A DNA stretch of 64,000 nt, from positions 310,001 through 374,000 of the forward strand of contig NZ_LMAF01000001.1 of NCBI RefSeq assembly GCF_001542875.1, read 5' to 3'. The number at the start of each line of letters is the position of its first letter. Positions within the stretch are counted from its first letter, which is position 1. Made by a program: the position numbers and the translations under genes. The DNA is from Erythrobacter sp. YT30. Lineage in GTDB: Bacteria; Pseudomonadota; Alphaproteobacteria; Sphingomonadales; Sphingomonadaceae. The notes below the pieces were generated by a model. It did not search any database. It was not told where the DNA came from and saw nothing but the letters and a program-made list of their open reading frames with translations. Below are positions 39,041 through 50,149 of this stretch, piece after piece.

Positions 39041-39679
39041 CTATTCCTTCGCGGCTTTCTTCAATTCCTTGGAAAGCCACTTCCAAAGCTTGTCGATCTC
39101 TTTGGCGGCTTTACTTTCTGGATTGATCTCCGCTGCGGTTTCGCCCTTGGCGCTAGAGCGGTGAAAAGCCGCCCGATCACCGAGCTCTACGGGGCAGACC
39201 TTCAATCCAATGGCCTTCGCCGCCTCTTTGGCGCTCTTTGAGATTTTGGTCGCGCCAGAGGGCACCGCGTTAAGCACCACGAATGCGGGCGTTTTGGCGA
39301 ACTCCACCAGGTCTGCAATTGGCTCAAGTGCCGCGAGATCGAATGCGCGAGGTTTGGTTGGGACGAGGACGAGATCAGCCGCCTTGATCGCCTCGCGTGC
39401 AGCGGCATCAGCGTGGGGCGGGGTGTCAATCACAATGAAATCAACATTTTGCTTGATTGCACTGTCAATTGTCCGGCCAAGACGAGCAGGCGGTGCGGTG
39501 ACAACAACGGGCAGGAAATCCCCGCGCCAATCAGACCAGGCGGCCGCTGTCGCTTGCGGATCGGTGTCAATTACGCAGCTCTCATGCTTGGCCTGCGCAG
39601 CGCGTGTAGCGATATGGACAGCTAGCGTGGTCTTACCCGAACCGCCTTTTTGGCTAACGATGGCGATTGTTGTCGGCAT
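39041..39679 (-). CDS. ParA-family ATPase, chromosomal orphan
   Basis: 212-aa deviant Walker-A ATPase. QKGGSGKTTLAVHIA (residues 10-24) is the ParA/MinD loop, VIDTDPQATAAAW the A' region and IVIDTPPHADAAA Walker B. No parB or parS-like cluster is adjacent, and the protein is shorter than partition ParA proteins, so it more likely positions a complex other than the chromosome (as PpfA or MipZ-like relatives do). That is inference. Confidence 0.88.
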   Translation of the reverse strand: MPTTIAIVSQKGGSGKTTLAVHIATRAAQAKHESCVIDTDPQATAAAWSDWRGDFLPVVVTAPPARLGRTIDSAIKQNVDFIVIDTPPHADAAAREAIKAADLVLVPTKPRAFDLAALEPIADLVEFAKTPAFVVLNAVPSGATKISKSAKEAAKAIGLKVCPVELGDRAAFHRSSAKGETAAEINPESKAAKEIDKLWKWLSKELKKAAKE

Positions 39680-39721
39680 GTAGCAATCCTCGCTTCAGGG
39701 GTGAGATAGACAGTTTGTGGT

Positions 39722-40336
39722 TCAGCTACCCGAGCCCACACCGGCATCTTGAAGGCGCTGCATGACGTCAGGGTTTGCCTGAAGGTATTCGATCACCTCT
39801 TGCTGGACGGCTTGCGATTGCTGCTGCGAAATGACAGACACGTCCTGAAAAAAGGCAGTGTTGGCCTCGGCGACAACCGGATCATTGAGTAGGTTTTGAA
39901 CGCTCGAAAAATATCGAGTGCCACTTGGCGTATCAGCGAAGGCGCGAATGTCTTGCAGCTCTTCCAAAGTGAATTCCCGGGTGTATGCGACAGCCGTTGC
40001 CTCAATCATCCCCGGCAGGTGCTTTGAGATTGCAGGGCGCATTGTTTCCGGCAAATCGCTGAGGAACTTCTCAACGATAGCCTTGATGCCAGGCTCTTCG
40101 AAAATGGGCCCTTGCATCATACCATCTGCGGCTTGCCCGCCCATGGATGTTGCGACGGAAAGCATTGTTTCTTCGCGGGTTTCTGCAGGGAACATGACTT
40201 CCATAATCGCCATGGCTTCGACTAGCTCATCTTGTGGCGGTTGGTACACAGCCTCCTGGGCATGCGCGCTCGCTCCAATCGGAAGAGCGAGCGCGCCCGC
40301 AAAAGCGAGCACGCCCTGCGTCAATGTCTTTGCCAT
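39722..40336 (-). CDS. DUF2059 domain periplasmic protein
   Basis: 204 aa with a Sec signal peptide (cleavage after SAHAQ, about residue 27). TREFTLEELQDIRAFADTPS near residue 117 is the DUF2059 signature, where a helix pair ends in a short conserved segment. The C-terminus is Gln-rich. Function unknown; members are exported. It lies 10 bp downstream of rpoD and could be the last gene of the yqeY-dnaG-rpoD unit. Confidence 0.8.
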   Translation of the reverse strand: MAKTLTQGVLAFAGALALPIGASAHAQEAVYQPPQDELVEAMAIMEVMFPAETREETMLSVATSMGGQAADGMMQGPIFEEPGIKAIVEKFLSDLPETMRPAISKHLPGMIEATAVAYTREFTLEELQDIRAFADTPSGTRYFSSVQNLLNDPVVAEANTAFFQDVSVISQQQSQAVQQEVIEYLQANPDVMQRLQDAGVGSGS

Positions 40337-40346
40337 GGATGTGCCC

Positions 40347-42368
40347 TTACTGATCGAGGAACGAGCGCATTTTACGCGAGCGGCTCGGATGCTTCAGCTT
40401 CCTCAATGCCTTCGCTTCGATCTGGCGAATACGTTCACGCGTAACTGAGAACTGCTGACCCACTTCTTCAAGAGTGTGATCGGTGTTCATCCCGATGCCA
40501 AAGCGCATGCGCAGCACGCGCTCTTCGCGCGGGGTCAGCGATGCGAGCACGCGAGTGACGGTTTCCTTGAGATTTGCCTGGATCGCGGCATCCACCGGGA
40601 TGATCGCGTTCTTGTCCTCGATGAAATCGCCCAGATGCGAATCTTCCTCGTCGCCAATTGGCGTTTCAAGGCTGATCGGTTCCTTGGCGATCTTCATCAC
40701 CTTGCGAACCTTCTCGAGCGGCATGGATAGGCGTGCAGCCATTTCTTCCGGTGTCGGTTCGCGGCCTTCCTCGTGCAGGAATTGACGCGAAGTGCGCACC
40801 AGCTTGTTGATGGTCTCGATCATGTGGACCGGGATACGGATCGTGCGCGCCTGGTCTGCAATTGAACGAGTGATTGCCTGCCTGATCCACCATGTCGCGT
40901 AGGTGCTGAATTTGTAGCCGCGGCGGTATTCGAACTTATCGACCGCCTTCATCAGGCCGATATTACCTTCCTGAATGAGATCAAGGAATTGCAGGCCGCG
41001 ATTGGTGTATTTCTTGGCGATAGAGATCACAAGGCGAAGGTTGGCTTCGACCATTTCCTTCTTCGCAATCCGCGCTTCACGCTCGCCTTTTTGCACCATG
41101 TTAACGATGCGGCGGAATTCAGGGAGCGCCATGCCGGTTTGCGATGCAATATCGGCAATTTCTGTACGGATTCGCTCAATCGCGGATTCTTCGCGTTCAA
41201 GGAAAGAAGCCCACTTTTTGTCTTTCTTCGCGCGTTCTTTGATCCATGCATCGTCCATCTCATTGCCAACATAGCCTTTGAGAAAGTCGATCCGCTTGAT
41301 CTTATGGCGCTCCGCCAGACGCAGCATTTGCCCACCAAGTGCGGTGAGACGGCGATTAAATGCATAGAGATTGTCGACCAGGAACTCGATCTTGGTCGCG
41401 TGGAATTGCATCGATTCCACTTCGCCGGTGAGTTCTTCGCCCAGCTTTTCGTATTTGTTCTCTTTGGCTTTCGGGAAATCATTGCCAGCAGCAAGAGTTT
41501 CAACGCGTTCGGCCTGCAACTTCTCAAACGTTTTGAAGAGTTTGGTGATACGCGCAAAGCGCTCGATTGCGTCAGGCTTCAGCGTGGCTTCCATTTGCGC
41601 AAGAGAGAGGGTGTTGTCCTCTTCCTCGTCATCGTCGCGCTTTTTCTCGCCGCCTTCGCCGTCTTCGTCATCGCCTTCTTCTTCGTGATCTTCGACTTCG
41701 TCGTCATCGCGAATTGTCGGGCCGGCGGTCTCTTCAGAAATCTCGCCGTTATCAGCTTCCTCGTTTTCCTCTTCCATCTTGTCTGGCGGAGGTTCCTTGG
41801 AAAGCATGGCGTCGAGATCGAGAATTTCGCGCAGCTGCATGTCTTCTGCGTTCAGCGCTTCAGACCACTGGATGATCGCGTGGAAGGTAATCGGACTTTG
41901 GCAGAGCCCCATGATCATCATGTCGCGGCCCGATTCGATCCGCTTTGCGATCGCGATTTCGCCTTCGCGGCTGAGCAGCTCCACTGCGCCCATTTCGCGC
42001 AGATACATTCGGACAGGATCATCTGTCCGTTCACCAGCGCCAGTTTTTTTCGCAGCAGGCTTTGCGTCCTTCTTGGCGTCTTTCTTGCTGTCGCCAACGG
42101 ACATTTCCTCAACTTCGGCTTCTTGTTCAGCCTCAGCTTCGGCTTCCTCGTCATTTTCGACGATCTGCACGCCCATTTCGGAAAGCGCGGTCTGGATGTC
42201 CTCGATCTGGTCGGGGCTCATCTCACCTGACGGCAAAGCTTCGTTCAGCTCGTCATAAGTGACGTAGCCTTTCTTCTTCGCTTTGGTGATCAGCTTTTTG
42301 ATCGACGCCTCATTGAGGTCGATCAGGGGAGCATCTTCTTTCTCTTGCGATTTAGCGCTCGTTGCCAT
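40347..42368 (-). CDS. rpoD: RNA polymerase primary sigma factor RpoD (sigma-70)
   Basis: 673 aa. Region 1.1 is at the N-terminus, region 1.2 starts [12 protein letters not shown], region 2 includes [20 protein letters not shown] and [19 protein letters not shown]. Region 3 follows, and region 4 ends with the helix-turn-helix [20 protein letters not shown]. The non-conserved stretch before region 2 contains a long, very acidic Asp/Glu run (roughly residues 195-250), longer than in enteric RpoD. dnaG lies 9 bp upstream. Confidence 0.98.
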   Translation of the reverse strand: MATSAKSQEKEDAPLIDLNEASIKKLITKAKKKGYVTYDELNEALPSGEMSPDQIEDIQTALSEMGVQIVENDEEAEAEAEQEAEVEEMSVGDSKKDAKKDAKPAAKKTGAGERTDDPVRMYLREMGAVELLSREGEIAIAKRIESGRDMMIMGLCQSPITFHAIIQWSEALNAEDMQLREILDLDAMLSKEPPPDKMEEENEEADNGEISEETAGPTIRDDDEVEDHEEEGDDEDGEGGEKKRDDDEEEDNTLSLAQMEATLKPDAIERFARITKLFKTFEKLQAERVETLAAGNDFPKAKENKYEKLGEELTGEVESMQFHATKIEFLVDNLYAFNRRLTALGGQMLRLAERHKIKRIDFLKGYVGNEMDDAWIKERAKKDKKWASFLEREESAIERIRTEIADIASQTGMALPEFRRIVNMVQKGEREARIAKKEMVEANLRLVISIAKKYTNRGLQFLDLIQEGNIGLMKAVDKFEYRRGYKFSTYATWWIRQAITRSIADQARTIRIPVHMIETINKLVRTSRQFLHEEGREPTPEEMAARLSMPLEKVRKVMKIAKEPISLETPIGDEEDSHLGDFIEDKNAIIPVDAAIQANLKETVTRVLASLTPREERVLRMRFGIGMNTDHTLEEVGQQFSVTRERIRQIEAKALRKLKHPSRSRKMRSFLDQ

Positions 42369-42377
42369 GTATCTTTA

Positions 42378-44294
42378 TCAATCCATTGTCCGGTTTGTGG
42401 CAGAGGCCTCTGCCTTTTCCGGAGTTATCCCCGATGCTGGCCTATCGGCAGCAGATGTTGTCTCTTCGGCCAATCCGGCCTTGCGTCGCCCGAAAGCTTT
42501 CAAGCGCTCATTAACTGAATGTAGCTGTGTGCGGAGCCGTTCCTGTTCAGCAAAGGACCCTTCAGGATCTTCGTCAAACGTCGCAATCGTCGCCGCCATA
42601 GCGGCTTCGAGCGCTGGTTTTTGGACCAGCAAAGACACAGCTTCGGCCAGTTGATCGCGCGCTTCAGCAGGTGGTGTGCTTTCTCTGAGAAAAGCGTATG
42701 CATGAGTATCCGCTGGGGCGATATGGCCTTTGGTGGGAGATATGGCCATTTCGCCGCGCGAATCAAGGGTCTCTGACAGTTCTATCAGCGATTCAATTGC
42801 GGGTGTGATTTGCGGATCAATTCGCGCGAGCTCCAAAAGGGCGTTCTGATGCTGCTCGATCTGATCTGGATGGCGCAGGAAACCCGCCATAACAGCATCG
42901 CGCAAACTCGATTGCTGGCCACCCGATGCAACGCGTACCAAAATGGCGCGAGCGTCATTCGAAAGGCGTGCCGGAGCGATGCTGCGGCCTCGCCATGAGG
43001 TAGCGCTGCCCGGCTTTCGAGGCTCGCGTGGCGGGTAGGCGAAGGCAGAGAACCGATCGAGAAGATCGCGCCTGTAGAGCGCGCGGATATCCTGATCCTG
43101 GATCGTATCGACATGGGCCAGCAGCCGAGCCTTGAGTCCAGCTTTGGCCTCGGGGCTGTTGAGGGGTTGTGCATCGCGCTCGGCGGTCCAGATTGCATCA
43201 AGCAGGCTCTGAGGGTTGGCAAGGAGCTTTTCCATCGCCTTTGCCCCTTGCTGTTTGATTAGGTCATCAGGATCGAGCCCGGACGGCAACCGCACTATAT
43301 TGAGCGATCGCATCGGGGCCAGCATAGGCAGTGCGCGACCGATTGCTCGCATCGCGGCTCGCTGTCCCGCCGCATCACCATCAAAGCACAAGATCGGCAC
43401 CTCAACCATGCGCCACAGCATCTGGAGCTGTGTTTCTGTTAACGCCGTGCCGAGCGGCGCCACAGCGTCTTCAAATCCCGCCTGATGCAGCGCGACGACA
43501 TCCATGTACCCTTCAACCACAATCACTCGGCCCGATTGGCGCGAGGCAGGAGAAGCGCGGTGCAGGTTGTAAAGAGTACGCCCCTTATCGAATAGCGGTG
43601 TGTCGGGAGAATTGAGGTATTTCGCAACGCCCTCACGCTTGGCAAGGATGCGCCCGCCAAAGGCAATCACCCTGCCACGTGCATCCTGGATGGGGAGCAT
43701 GACGCGCCCGCGAAAGCGATCATAGGTGCTGCCATCGTCAGTAACGATCCGCATGCCGCTGTCGGCAAGCATTGCCGGCTCAAAATTGGGCAGCGCATTT
43801 GCCAGGGCCTGTTTGTCTTCGGGTGCATAGCCAAAACCGAATTCGCGCAATGTCTCTCCGGTAAGCCCTCGACGCTTCAGATAATCGAGCGCATCGCGCC
43901 CTTCGGCGCCGCGCAGATTTTCAACGAACCAATTCTGAGCAGCCGTCGTTACATCAACGAGCTCTGCGCGCTTTTCTGCCTTCTTTGCGGCTGCAGGATC
44001 AGGGGCGGGCACTTCCATCCCGGCTTCGGCGGCCAATTCCTTGATTGCGTCCATAAAGCCAAGCCCACGCTGCTCGATCATCCATGTGATCACATCGCCA
44101 TGCGCGCCGCAGCCAAAACAGTGATAGAATTGCTTCTGATCGTTTACATAGAAGCTGGGCGTTTTCTCGTCATGAAATGGGCAACATCCCGCCCATTCAC
44201 GCCCTTTTTTTGTGATCTTTGTCGTGCGTTGCACCACGCTTGAAAGCGTAATGCGCGCGCGCAATTCATCTTTCCATTGCGGGGTGATGCTCAT
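42378..44294 (-). CDS. dnaG: DNA primase
   Basis: 638 aa. The N-terminal zinc ribbon has CCPFHDEKTPSFYV and FGCGAHGDVITW (about residues 37-80). The TOPRIM core has VVEGYMDVVAL and LCFDGDAAGQRAA. A helicase-binding C-terminal domain follows. ATG at 44294 (MSITPQWKDEL) is chosen because the ten-residue upstream extension is not typical of primases. It lies 72 bp after yqeY and 9 bp before rpoD, matching the macromolecular synthesis order. Confidence 0.97.
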   Translation of the reverse strand: MSITPQWKDELRARITLSSVVQRTTKITKKGREWAGCCPFHDEKTPSFYVNDQKQFYHCFGCGAHGDVITWMIEQRGLGFMDAIKELAAEAGMEVPAPDPAAAKKAEKRAELVDVTTAAQNWFVENLRGAEGRDALDYLKRRGLTGETLREFGFGYAPEDKQALANALPNFEPAMLADSGMRIVTDDGSTYDRFRGRVMLPIQDARGRVIAFGGRILAKREGVAKYLNSPDTPLFDKGRTLYNLHRASPASRQSGRVIVVEGYMDVVALHQAGFEDAVAPLGTALTETQLQMLWRMVEVPILCFDGDAAGQRAAMRAIGRALPMLAPMRSLNIVRLPSGLDPDDLIKQQGAKAMEKLLANPQSLLDAIWTAERDAQPLNSPEAKAGLKARLLAHVDTIQDQDIRALYRRDLLDRFSAFAYPPREPRKPGSATSWRGRSIAPARLSNDARAILVRVASGGQQSSLRDAVMAGFLRHPDQIEQHQNALLELARIDPQITPAIESLIELSETLDSRGEMAISPTKGHIAPADTHAYAFLRESTPPAEARDQLAEAVSLLVQKPALEAAMAATIATFDEDPEGSFAEQERLRTQLHSVNERLKAFGRRKAGLAEETTSAADRPASGITPEKAEASATNRTMD

Positions 44295-44366
44295 GGATAA
44301 AGAGTGCGCCGGAGTGAGGCGCAATTCAAGCGTCGGATTGGGAGAGTTTTGTGGATGGAAATGCGC

Positions 44367-44819
44367 TTAACTCAGCGCAGCTTTCACCAAACCACTCGCA
44401 AGCTTGCCGTCCAGTACCGCTCCATAGCGCTTTTTCAACTCGCCCATCACGCTTCCCATGTCTTTCATGCTCGATGCGCCAAGCTCGGTTTTGATCGCGT
44501 CAATCGCGGCTTTCGTGTCTGCCTCGCTCATCATCTGAGGCAAAAACTCTTCGATCACGGCAAGCTCGGCCAGCTCAGCAGCCGCCAACTCAGCGCGCCC
44601 GCCTTTCTCGTACATTTCAATCGATTCGCGCCGCTGCTTGGCCATTTTCTGAAGCACGCTGGTGACAAGCGCATCGTCGTCGATCTCTTTCGATGATGTC
44701 CGCTGCTCGATATCGCGATCCTTGATCTTTGCAGACATCTGGCGAAGCGTTGCGGTGCGCTCTTTCTCTTTCGCTTTCATCGCGGTGACGGTGGCGGTTT
44801 TGATATCGTCTCGGATCAT
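44367..44819 (-). CDS. GatB/YqeY domain-containing protein
   Basis: 150 aa from the ATG at 44819 (MIRDDIKTATVTAMKAKEKE). It contains RTATLRQMSAKIKDRDIEQR and the C-terminal SSMKDMGSVMGELKKRYG block shared with the tail of GatB. Homologues are thought to contact tRNA, but activity is unproven. Position just upstream of dnaG-rpoD is conserved in many bacteria. The extension to 44885 lies in the divergent promoter. Confidence 0.9.
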   Translation of the reverse strand: MIRDDIKTATVTAMKAKEKERTATLRQMSAKIKDRDIEQRTSSKEIDDDALVTSVLQKMAKQRRESIEMYEKGGRAELAAAELAELAVIEEFLPQMMSEADTKAAIDAIKTELGASSMKDMGSVMGELKKRYGAVLDGKLASGLVKAALS

Positions 44820-44882
44820 GGTTTTTATCGACTTTACTGTGGATGAGTGGAGTTTCTGCGCAAAGGCACGCAATTGCAGGGC

Positions 44883-44894
44883 CAACCTAGGTTG
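44883..44894. promoter_or_regulatory. CAACCTAGGTTG palindrome before carA
   Basis: A perfect 12-bp palindrome in the 150-bp divergent gap between yqeY and carA, 64 bp upstream of yqeY and 76 bp upstream of carA. It could be an operator for either promoter; nothing else supports a specific regulator. Confidence 0.3.
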
Positions 44895-44969
44895 ACGCGG
44901 GCCAAGTGCAAGCCTAGCGCATGAGACTTAGCGACATCGCTGGAAAAACCCTTTTTAACGGAGCGCCCA

Positions 44970-46163
44970 ATGGCCCCATCCGCCACCACCCCTGCGCAGC
45001 CCAAAGGCGCGACAGGATGTCTCGTTTTGGCCGATGGCAGCGTGATTTGGGGCAAGGGGTTCGGGAGTGTCGGCAGCGCGGTTGGTGAGGTTTGCTTCAA
45101 CACGGCGATGACCGGTTACCAGGAAGTGATGACTGACCCGTCTTACGCAGCGCAAATCGTCACATTCACGTTCCCGCATATTGGCAATGTCGGTGCAAAT
45201 GCTGAGGATGTGGAAAGCGCTGTTGAAAAGGCTGTGGAGAGCGCCGTTGGTTGCGTAACCAGAGAGGATGTGACGGAGCCTTCTAATTTCCGTTCAGCGG
45301 AAAGCTTTGTCGAATGGATGGCGCGCAATAACAAGATTGGCCTTGCAGGCGTTGATACGCGGGCTTTGACGCGCCGGATCAGGACGGCAGGCGCGCCCAA
45401 TGCAGTTATCGCGCATGATCCTTCCGGTGAATTCGACCTGCCTGAATTGCTCGAGCGCGCGCGGGAATGGGCAGGGCTTGAGGGGATGGACCTCGCGATC
45501 CGCGCGACACGAGACGCTTCCGAAAAGTGGGAGGGCGGCTATTGGCGTTTAGGCCATGGATACGGCCGGGCTGACTGGTCGAACAAGCCGCATGTGGTTG
45601 CCGTGGATTACGGCGCGAAGGATAACATCTTCCGCAATCTGGTGCGTGCGGGAGCGCGCGTGACGGTGGTGCCGGCCAAGACTTCGCTCGAAGATATCCT
45701 CGCGCTTGAACCAGATGGCGTGTTCTTGTCGAATGGCCCGGGAGATCCTGCCGCAACGGGGGAATATGCCGTGCCAGTTATTCAGGCTTTGCTTGAGCAA
45801 GATGTGCCGATGTTCGGCATTTGCCTCGGCCACCAAATGCTGGCTCTCGCTGCGGGTGCGAAGACGTTGAAAATGCACCAGGGTCACCGCGGCGCGAACC
45901 ATCCCGTGAAGCGGGTTGGGGAAGGGTGGGGAGAGACCACCGGCCTTGTTGAAATCACCAGCATGAACCACGGTTTCGCGGTCGATGCGGAAACTCTGCC
46001 CGATAACTTGGAACAGACCCATGTGAGCCTGTTCGACGGTTCCAATTGCGGGATTGCGGTGAAAGGCAAGCGAGCATTCGGGGTGCAATACCACCCAGAG
46101 GCATCGCCAGGGCCACAGGATAGCTTTTATCTGTTTGAGAAGTTTGTCGGGGGGCTCGCATAG
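44970..46163 (+). CDS. carA: Carbamoyl-phosphate synthase small subunit
   Basis: Glutamine amidotransferase subunit making ammonia for carbamoyl phosphate (arginine and pyrimidine synthesis). FNTAMTGYQEVMTDPSYAAQ is the N-terminal block. The class I amidotransferase triad is in MFGICLGHQMLA (Cys) and GVQYHPEASPGP (His, Glu). 397 aa. A separate lipoprotein gene stands between it and carB. Confidence 0.97.
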   Translation: MAPSATTPAQPKGATGCLVLADGSVIWGKGFGSVGSAVGEVCFNTAMTGYQEVMTDPSYAAQIVTFTFPHIGNVGANAEDVESAVEKAVESAVGCVTREDVTEPSNFRSAESFVEWMARNNKIGLAGVDTRALTRRIRTAGAPNAVIAHDPSGEFDLPELLERAREWAGLEGMDLAIRATRDASEKWEGGYWRLGHGYGRADWSNKPHVVAVDYGAKDNIFRNLVRAGARVTVVPAKTSLEDILALEPDGVFLSNGPGDPAATGEYAVPVIQALLEQDVPMFGICLGHQMLALAAGAKTLKMHQGHRGANHPVKRVGEGWGETTGLVEITSMNHGFAVDAETLPDNLEQTHVSLFDGSNCGIAVKGKRAFGVQYHPEASPGPQDSFYLFEKFVGGLA

Positions 46164-46166
46164 GTC

Positions 46167-46694
46167 GTGCGTTGGTATGCTGTAGCATTAATCCCGATTG
46201 TGGCTCTGCCGGGCTGCTCGATCCTCTTCCCCGAAGACTGGCGAGACGTGGCCGAAGACACCGACGAATGTGTAGCTCGAATGGCGTCTACAACATCTGC
46301 TCGCGATTTTCGCAATGCCGGGATCGACAGCGGGACATGGGTGCCGACTTACACCTACGACATCACCAAAATTGATCTTGATGCGCTCCAAGAGTTGACC
46401 GTTGCGGGAAGCGACAAGAATGCGGGTCGGCGCAATATGACGAACACGAACGAAACCTCCACCGCTGTTGACCAATTTATGTCCCAACCGGTCGATGAGA
46501 AGGGGGCGTTTTTCCTTGGCAAAGACCCGGCGCTTTATCGGGTGCGCGGCGAGCCTCAGCAGCATGACAATATCGTGCGCGCTGGATGCGAGAAGCAGCA
46601 GGACGGCATGCGCCTCACCGCGTTTTCAGTGACCAGATACATTCCCAGACTCGATCCAGAAATCGACACGGCTAACGACGAGACAAGCGAATAA
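46167..46694 (+). CDS. Uncharacterised lipoprotein between carA and carB
   Basis: I do not recognise the family. The product is 175 aa, starting at GTG 46167, 3 bp after carA. A short signal sequence ends in ALPGC (lipobox, Cys about residue 17). The soluble part contains [20 protein letters not shown] and a central [13 protein letters not shown]. Its last base overlaps the carB ATG (TAATG). Translation is therefore coupled to the car genes, although nothing suggests a role in carbamoyl phosphate synthesis. Confidence 0.75.
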   Translation: MRWYAVALIPIVALPGCSILFPEDWRDVAEDTDECVARMASTTSARDFRNAGIDSGTWVPTYTYDITKIDLDALQELTVAGSDKNAGRRNMTNTNETSTAVDQFMSQPVDEKGAFFLGKDPALYRVRGEPQQHDNIVRAGCEKQQDGMRLTAFSVTRYIPRLDPEIDTANDETSE

Positions 46695-49600
46695 TGCCTA
46701 AGCGTAACGACATTTCCTCGATCCTCGTCATTGGCGCAGGTCCGATCATTATCGGGCAAGCGTGCGAGTTTGATTATTCGGGCACGCAAGCGATCAAGGC
46801 TCTCAAGGAGCAGGGTTATCGGGTCATTTTGGTGAACTCCAATCCAGCAACGATCATGACAGATCCGGAGTTCGCGGACGCCACCTACATCGAGCCAATA
46901 ACGCCCGAAGTGGTCGCAAAGATCATCGCCAAGGAAAAGCCCGACGCGTTGCTGCCCACGATGGGCGGGCAGACAGCGTTGAACTGTGCGCTCGCGCTGG
47001 AGGACATGGGCGTTCTTGCAGAGCACGGCGTCGAGATGATTGGTGCCAAAGCCGATGCCATCGACAAGGCTGAAAACCGCCAGCGCTTTCGGGAAGCGAT
47101 GGATAAGATCGGCCTTGAAAGCGCGCGTTCTGGTGTGGCGAACACTTTGGAGGAAGCTCGCGAAGTTTTGGAGCGTACAGGGCTTCCCTCGATCATACGC
47201 CCAAGCTTTACGCTTGGCGGGACTGGCGGCGGGATTGCCTACAACAAGGCTGAGTTCGACAAGATCGTCTCAGATGGTCTCGATGCATCGCCCACTACGG
47301 AGGTTTTGATTGAGGAATCACTTCTGGGGTGGAAAGAGTACGAGATGGAAGTCGTGCGCGACCGCGCTGATAATGCCATCATCATCTGCTCCATCGAAAA
47401 CGTTGATCCGATGGGCGTGCACACGGGCGATTCTATCACAGTTGCGCCAGCGTTGACGCTGACCGACAAAGAGTACCAAATCATGCGCACGGCGAGCATA
47501 GAGGTGCTGCGCGAGATCGGCGTGGAAACGGGCGGATCGAATGTGCAATTCGCGGTCAATCCCAAGGATGGCCGGTTGATCGTGATCGAGATGAATCCGC
47601 GCGTCTCGCGTTCCTCCGCGCTTGCATCGAAGGCAACCGGCTTTCCCATCGCACGTGTCGCTGCAAAATTGGCCGTGGGATACACTCTTGACGAGATCAC
47701 GAACGAGATCACGGGAGCAACACCCGCAAGTTTTGAGCCCACCATTGATTACGTCGTGACCAAGATCCCGCGGTTTGCTTTTGAAAAGTTCAAAGGCACC
47801 GAGGCAAAGCTTGCCACTGCCATGAAATCAGTGGGCGAGGTCATGGCTATTGGCCGCAATTTTCAGGAATCGGTGCAAAAGGCGCTGCGAGGGCTCGAAA
47901 CGGGCCTCGACGGCTTCAATCGGGTCCCAGAATTAGAGGGTGTCTCGCGCGATGTCCTGACGGCTGCAATCAGCCGGCGCACACCGGATCGCCTGCTCAA
48001 AGTTGCCCAAGCGATGCGCGAAGGACTGAGTGTTGAGGATATCGCCGATGTGACCGGCTATGATCCCTGGTTCCTGCGCCAGATCGAAGCGATCATCGAA
48101 GCGGAGAAACAGGTTTCCGAAGATGGCCTACCGCAGGACGCAGAGACACTTCGCCGTCTCAAATCAATGGGCTTTTCCGATCAGCGGTTGGCCACACTGG
48201 CAGTGCGTTCTGTCGGTGTAAAAGGCGGGCTCGCTGAAACGCAGGCGAAGCGATCAGGCCTTCTGCATGACGCACTTCAGGCAATGGCGGGAGCCACCAG
48301 CGAGGCCGAAGTGCGCGAGCTTCGCCAGAAACTTGGTGTGCTCCCAGTGTTCAAGCGAATTGATAGCTGTGCGGCGGAATTCGAAGCGATCACGCCGTAC
48401 ATGTATTCCACTTACGAAGCGCCTTCCTTCGGTGAGCCAGAATGCGAGGCGGCCCCTTCTGACAAACGCAAGATCGTAATTCTTGGCGGCGGTCCAAACC
48501 GAATCGGTCAGGGGATCGAATTCGACTATTGCTGTGTCCATGCCTGCTTTGCCTTGGGCGAGGAGTGGAATGGCGAAAAGTTTGAGACCATCATGGTCAA
48601 CTGCAACCCAGAGACGGTTTCAACGGACTACGACACGTCAGACAGGCTCTATTTCGAGCCATTAACCGCGGAAGATGTTCTCGAAATTCTCCGAGTTGAA
48701 CAGCAGTCAGGCGAGCTGGTGGGCGTAATTGTCCAATTCGGCGGGCAAACTCCGCTGAAACTTGCACAAGCGCTTGAAGATGCGGGGATTCCCATCCTTG
48801 GCACCAGTCCTGACGCCATTGATCTTGCAGAAGACCGCGAACGGTTTGCGCGCCTCGTCAATCAGCTAAAGCTAAAACAGCCCGATAATGGCATCGCATA
48901 CAGCCGCGATGAGGCCGCTGCGGTCGCTTCACGCATTGGATATCCTGTGCTCTTACGCCCATCCTATGTGTTGGGCGGACGCGCAATGGAGATTGTCGAT
49001 TCCGAAGCGCAACTGGATGACTACATGCGCACTGCAGTGCAGGTGTCCGGCGAAAGCCCGGTTTTGGTCGATCAATATCTGCGCGACGCGACCGAGTGCG
49101 ACGTTGATGCGCTTTGCGACGGAAACGAGGTGCGCATTGCTGGTGTGATGCAGCATATCGAGGAGGCGGGCGTTCATTCGGGTGACAGCGCCTGCACTTT
49201 GCCCGCATATTCGCTTCCGCAAGACATCATCGAAGAAATGGAGCGTCAGGCCGAAGCGCTGGCCATGGCTCTTGGTGTGCGCGGGCTTATGAACGTGCAG
49301 TTCGCGGTGAAAAACGGCGAGGTTTACCTGATCGAGGTCAATCCGCGCGCTTCTCGAACCGTGCCATTCGTTGCAAAAGCGATCGGGCAACCTGTCGCAA
49401 AAATAGCAGCTCGCGTCATGGCTGGCACCCCTTTGAGCGAATTTGAGCCATTCACACGCGATCTTGACTACATGGCCGTCAAGGAAGCCGTGTTCCCGTT
49501 CAATCGTTTCCCAGGCTCTGATCCGGTGCTGACACCAGAGATGAAATCGACGGGTGAAGTGATGGGCATCGATTCCACCTTCGAAGTTGCATTTCTGAAA

Positions 49601-50026
49601 TCCCAAATGGGCGCAGGGATGGTGTTGCCGACCGAAGGAACTGTGTTCGTGTCAGTAAAAGCATCTGACAAACCTGTCATCGTGCCTGCCGTTAAGGGAT
49701 TGATTGACCAAGGTTTCAATGTCGTCGCCACTGCGGGAACGCAGAGTTACCTATCAGAGCAGGGCCTTGAGGTTGAGCGCGTCAACAAAGTCGCCGAAGG
49801 GCAACCACATATCGTCGATCGAATCATCGATGGTGATATCGCGCTCATCTTCAACACGACGGAGGGTTGGCAGTCGATGCTCGATTCCAAATCGATCCGT
49901 CAGGCAGCGCTGGAAAGCAGAGTTCCCTATTATACGACAGCTGCCGGATCGTGCGCAGCGGTATCCGCAATGGCTACAATGACGCACCAGCTTGAAGTCC
50001 GCTCACTCCAGGACTATTATAGCTGA
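46694..50026 (+). CDS. carB: Carbamoyl-phosphate synthase large subunit
   Basis: 1110 aa with the two homologous ATP-grasp halves. The first begins [20 protein letters not shown] (residues 11-30) and the second [20 protein letters not shown] (around 593). [20 protein letters not shown] and [20 protein letters not shown] are the paired metal/ATP sites. A C-terminal MGS-like allosteric domain ends the protein. It makes carbamoyl phosphate from bicarbonate, ammonia and two ATP with CarA. Confidence 0.98.
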   Translation: MPKRNDISSILVIGAGPIIIGQACEFDYSGTQAIKALKEQGYRVILVNSNPATIMTDPEFADATYIEPITPEVVAKIIAKEKPDALLPTMGGQTALNCALALEDMGVLAEHGVEMIGAKADAIDKAENRQRFREAMDKIGLESARSGVANTLEEAREVLERTGLPSIIRPSFTLGGTGGGIAYNKAEFDKIVSDGLDASPTTEVLIEESLLGWKEYEMEVVRDRADNAIIICSIENVDPMGVHTGDSITVAPALTLTDKEYQIMRTASIEVLREIGVETGGSNVQFAVNPKDGRLIVIEMNPRVSRSSALASKATGFPIARVAAKLAVGYTLDEITNEITGATPASFEPTIDYVVTKIPRFAFEKFKGTEAKLATAMKSVGEVMAIGRNFQESVQKALRGLETGLDGFNRVPELEGVSRDVLTAAISRRTPDRLLKVAQAMREGLSVEDIADVTGYDPWFLRQIEAIIEAEKQVSEDGLPQDAETLRRLKSMGFSDQRLATLAVRSVGVKGGLAETQAKRSGLLHDALQAMAGATSEAEVRELRQKLGVLPVFKRIDSCAAEFEAITPYMYSTYEAPSFGEPECEAAPSDKRKIVILGGGPNRIGQGIEFDYCCVHACFALGEEWNGEKFETIMVNCNPETVSTDYDTSDRLYFEPLTAEDVLEILRVEQQSGELVGVIVQFGGQTPLKLAQALEDAGIPILGTSPDAIDLAEDRERFARLVNQLKLKQPDNGIAYSRDEAAAVASRIGYPVLLRPSYVLGGRAMEIVDSEAQLDDYMRTAVQVSGESPVLVDQYLRDATECDVDALCDGNEVRIAGVMQHIEEAGVHSGDSACTLPAYSLPQDIIEEMERQAEALAMALGVRGLMNVQFAVKNGEVYLIEVNPRASRTVPFVAKAIGQPVAKIAARVMAGTPLSEFEPFTRDLDYMAVKEAVFPFNRFPGSDPVLTPEMKSTGEVMGIDSTFEVAFLKSQMGAGMVLPTEGTVFVSVKASDKPVIVPAVKGLIDQGFNVVATAGTQSYLSEQGLEVERVNKVAEGQPHIVDRIIDGDIALIFNTTEGWQSMLDSKSIRQAALESRVPYYTTAAGSCAAVSAMATMTHQLEVRSLQDYYS

Positions 50027-50149
50027 AATTTACGCAGTCCTTCCCGACATTCTCATGTTCGATAGGTCGCCTCGCAAGGAGCGGCCGCGGGGCATTTGAG
50101 TATCAATATCCGGGATGATGGGGATTCGCGTCAGAAGGAAGAAATGAAG

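Noticed and set aside
40989..42230. Long plus-strand ORF of 413 codons
   Set aside because: It is the antisense of rpoD. The long open frame comes from the Asp/Glu-rich codons of the sigma factor and the product is Phe/His/Arg-rich without any family feature.
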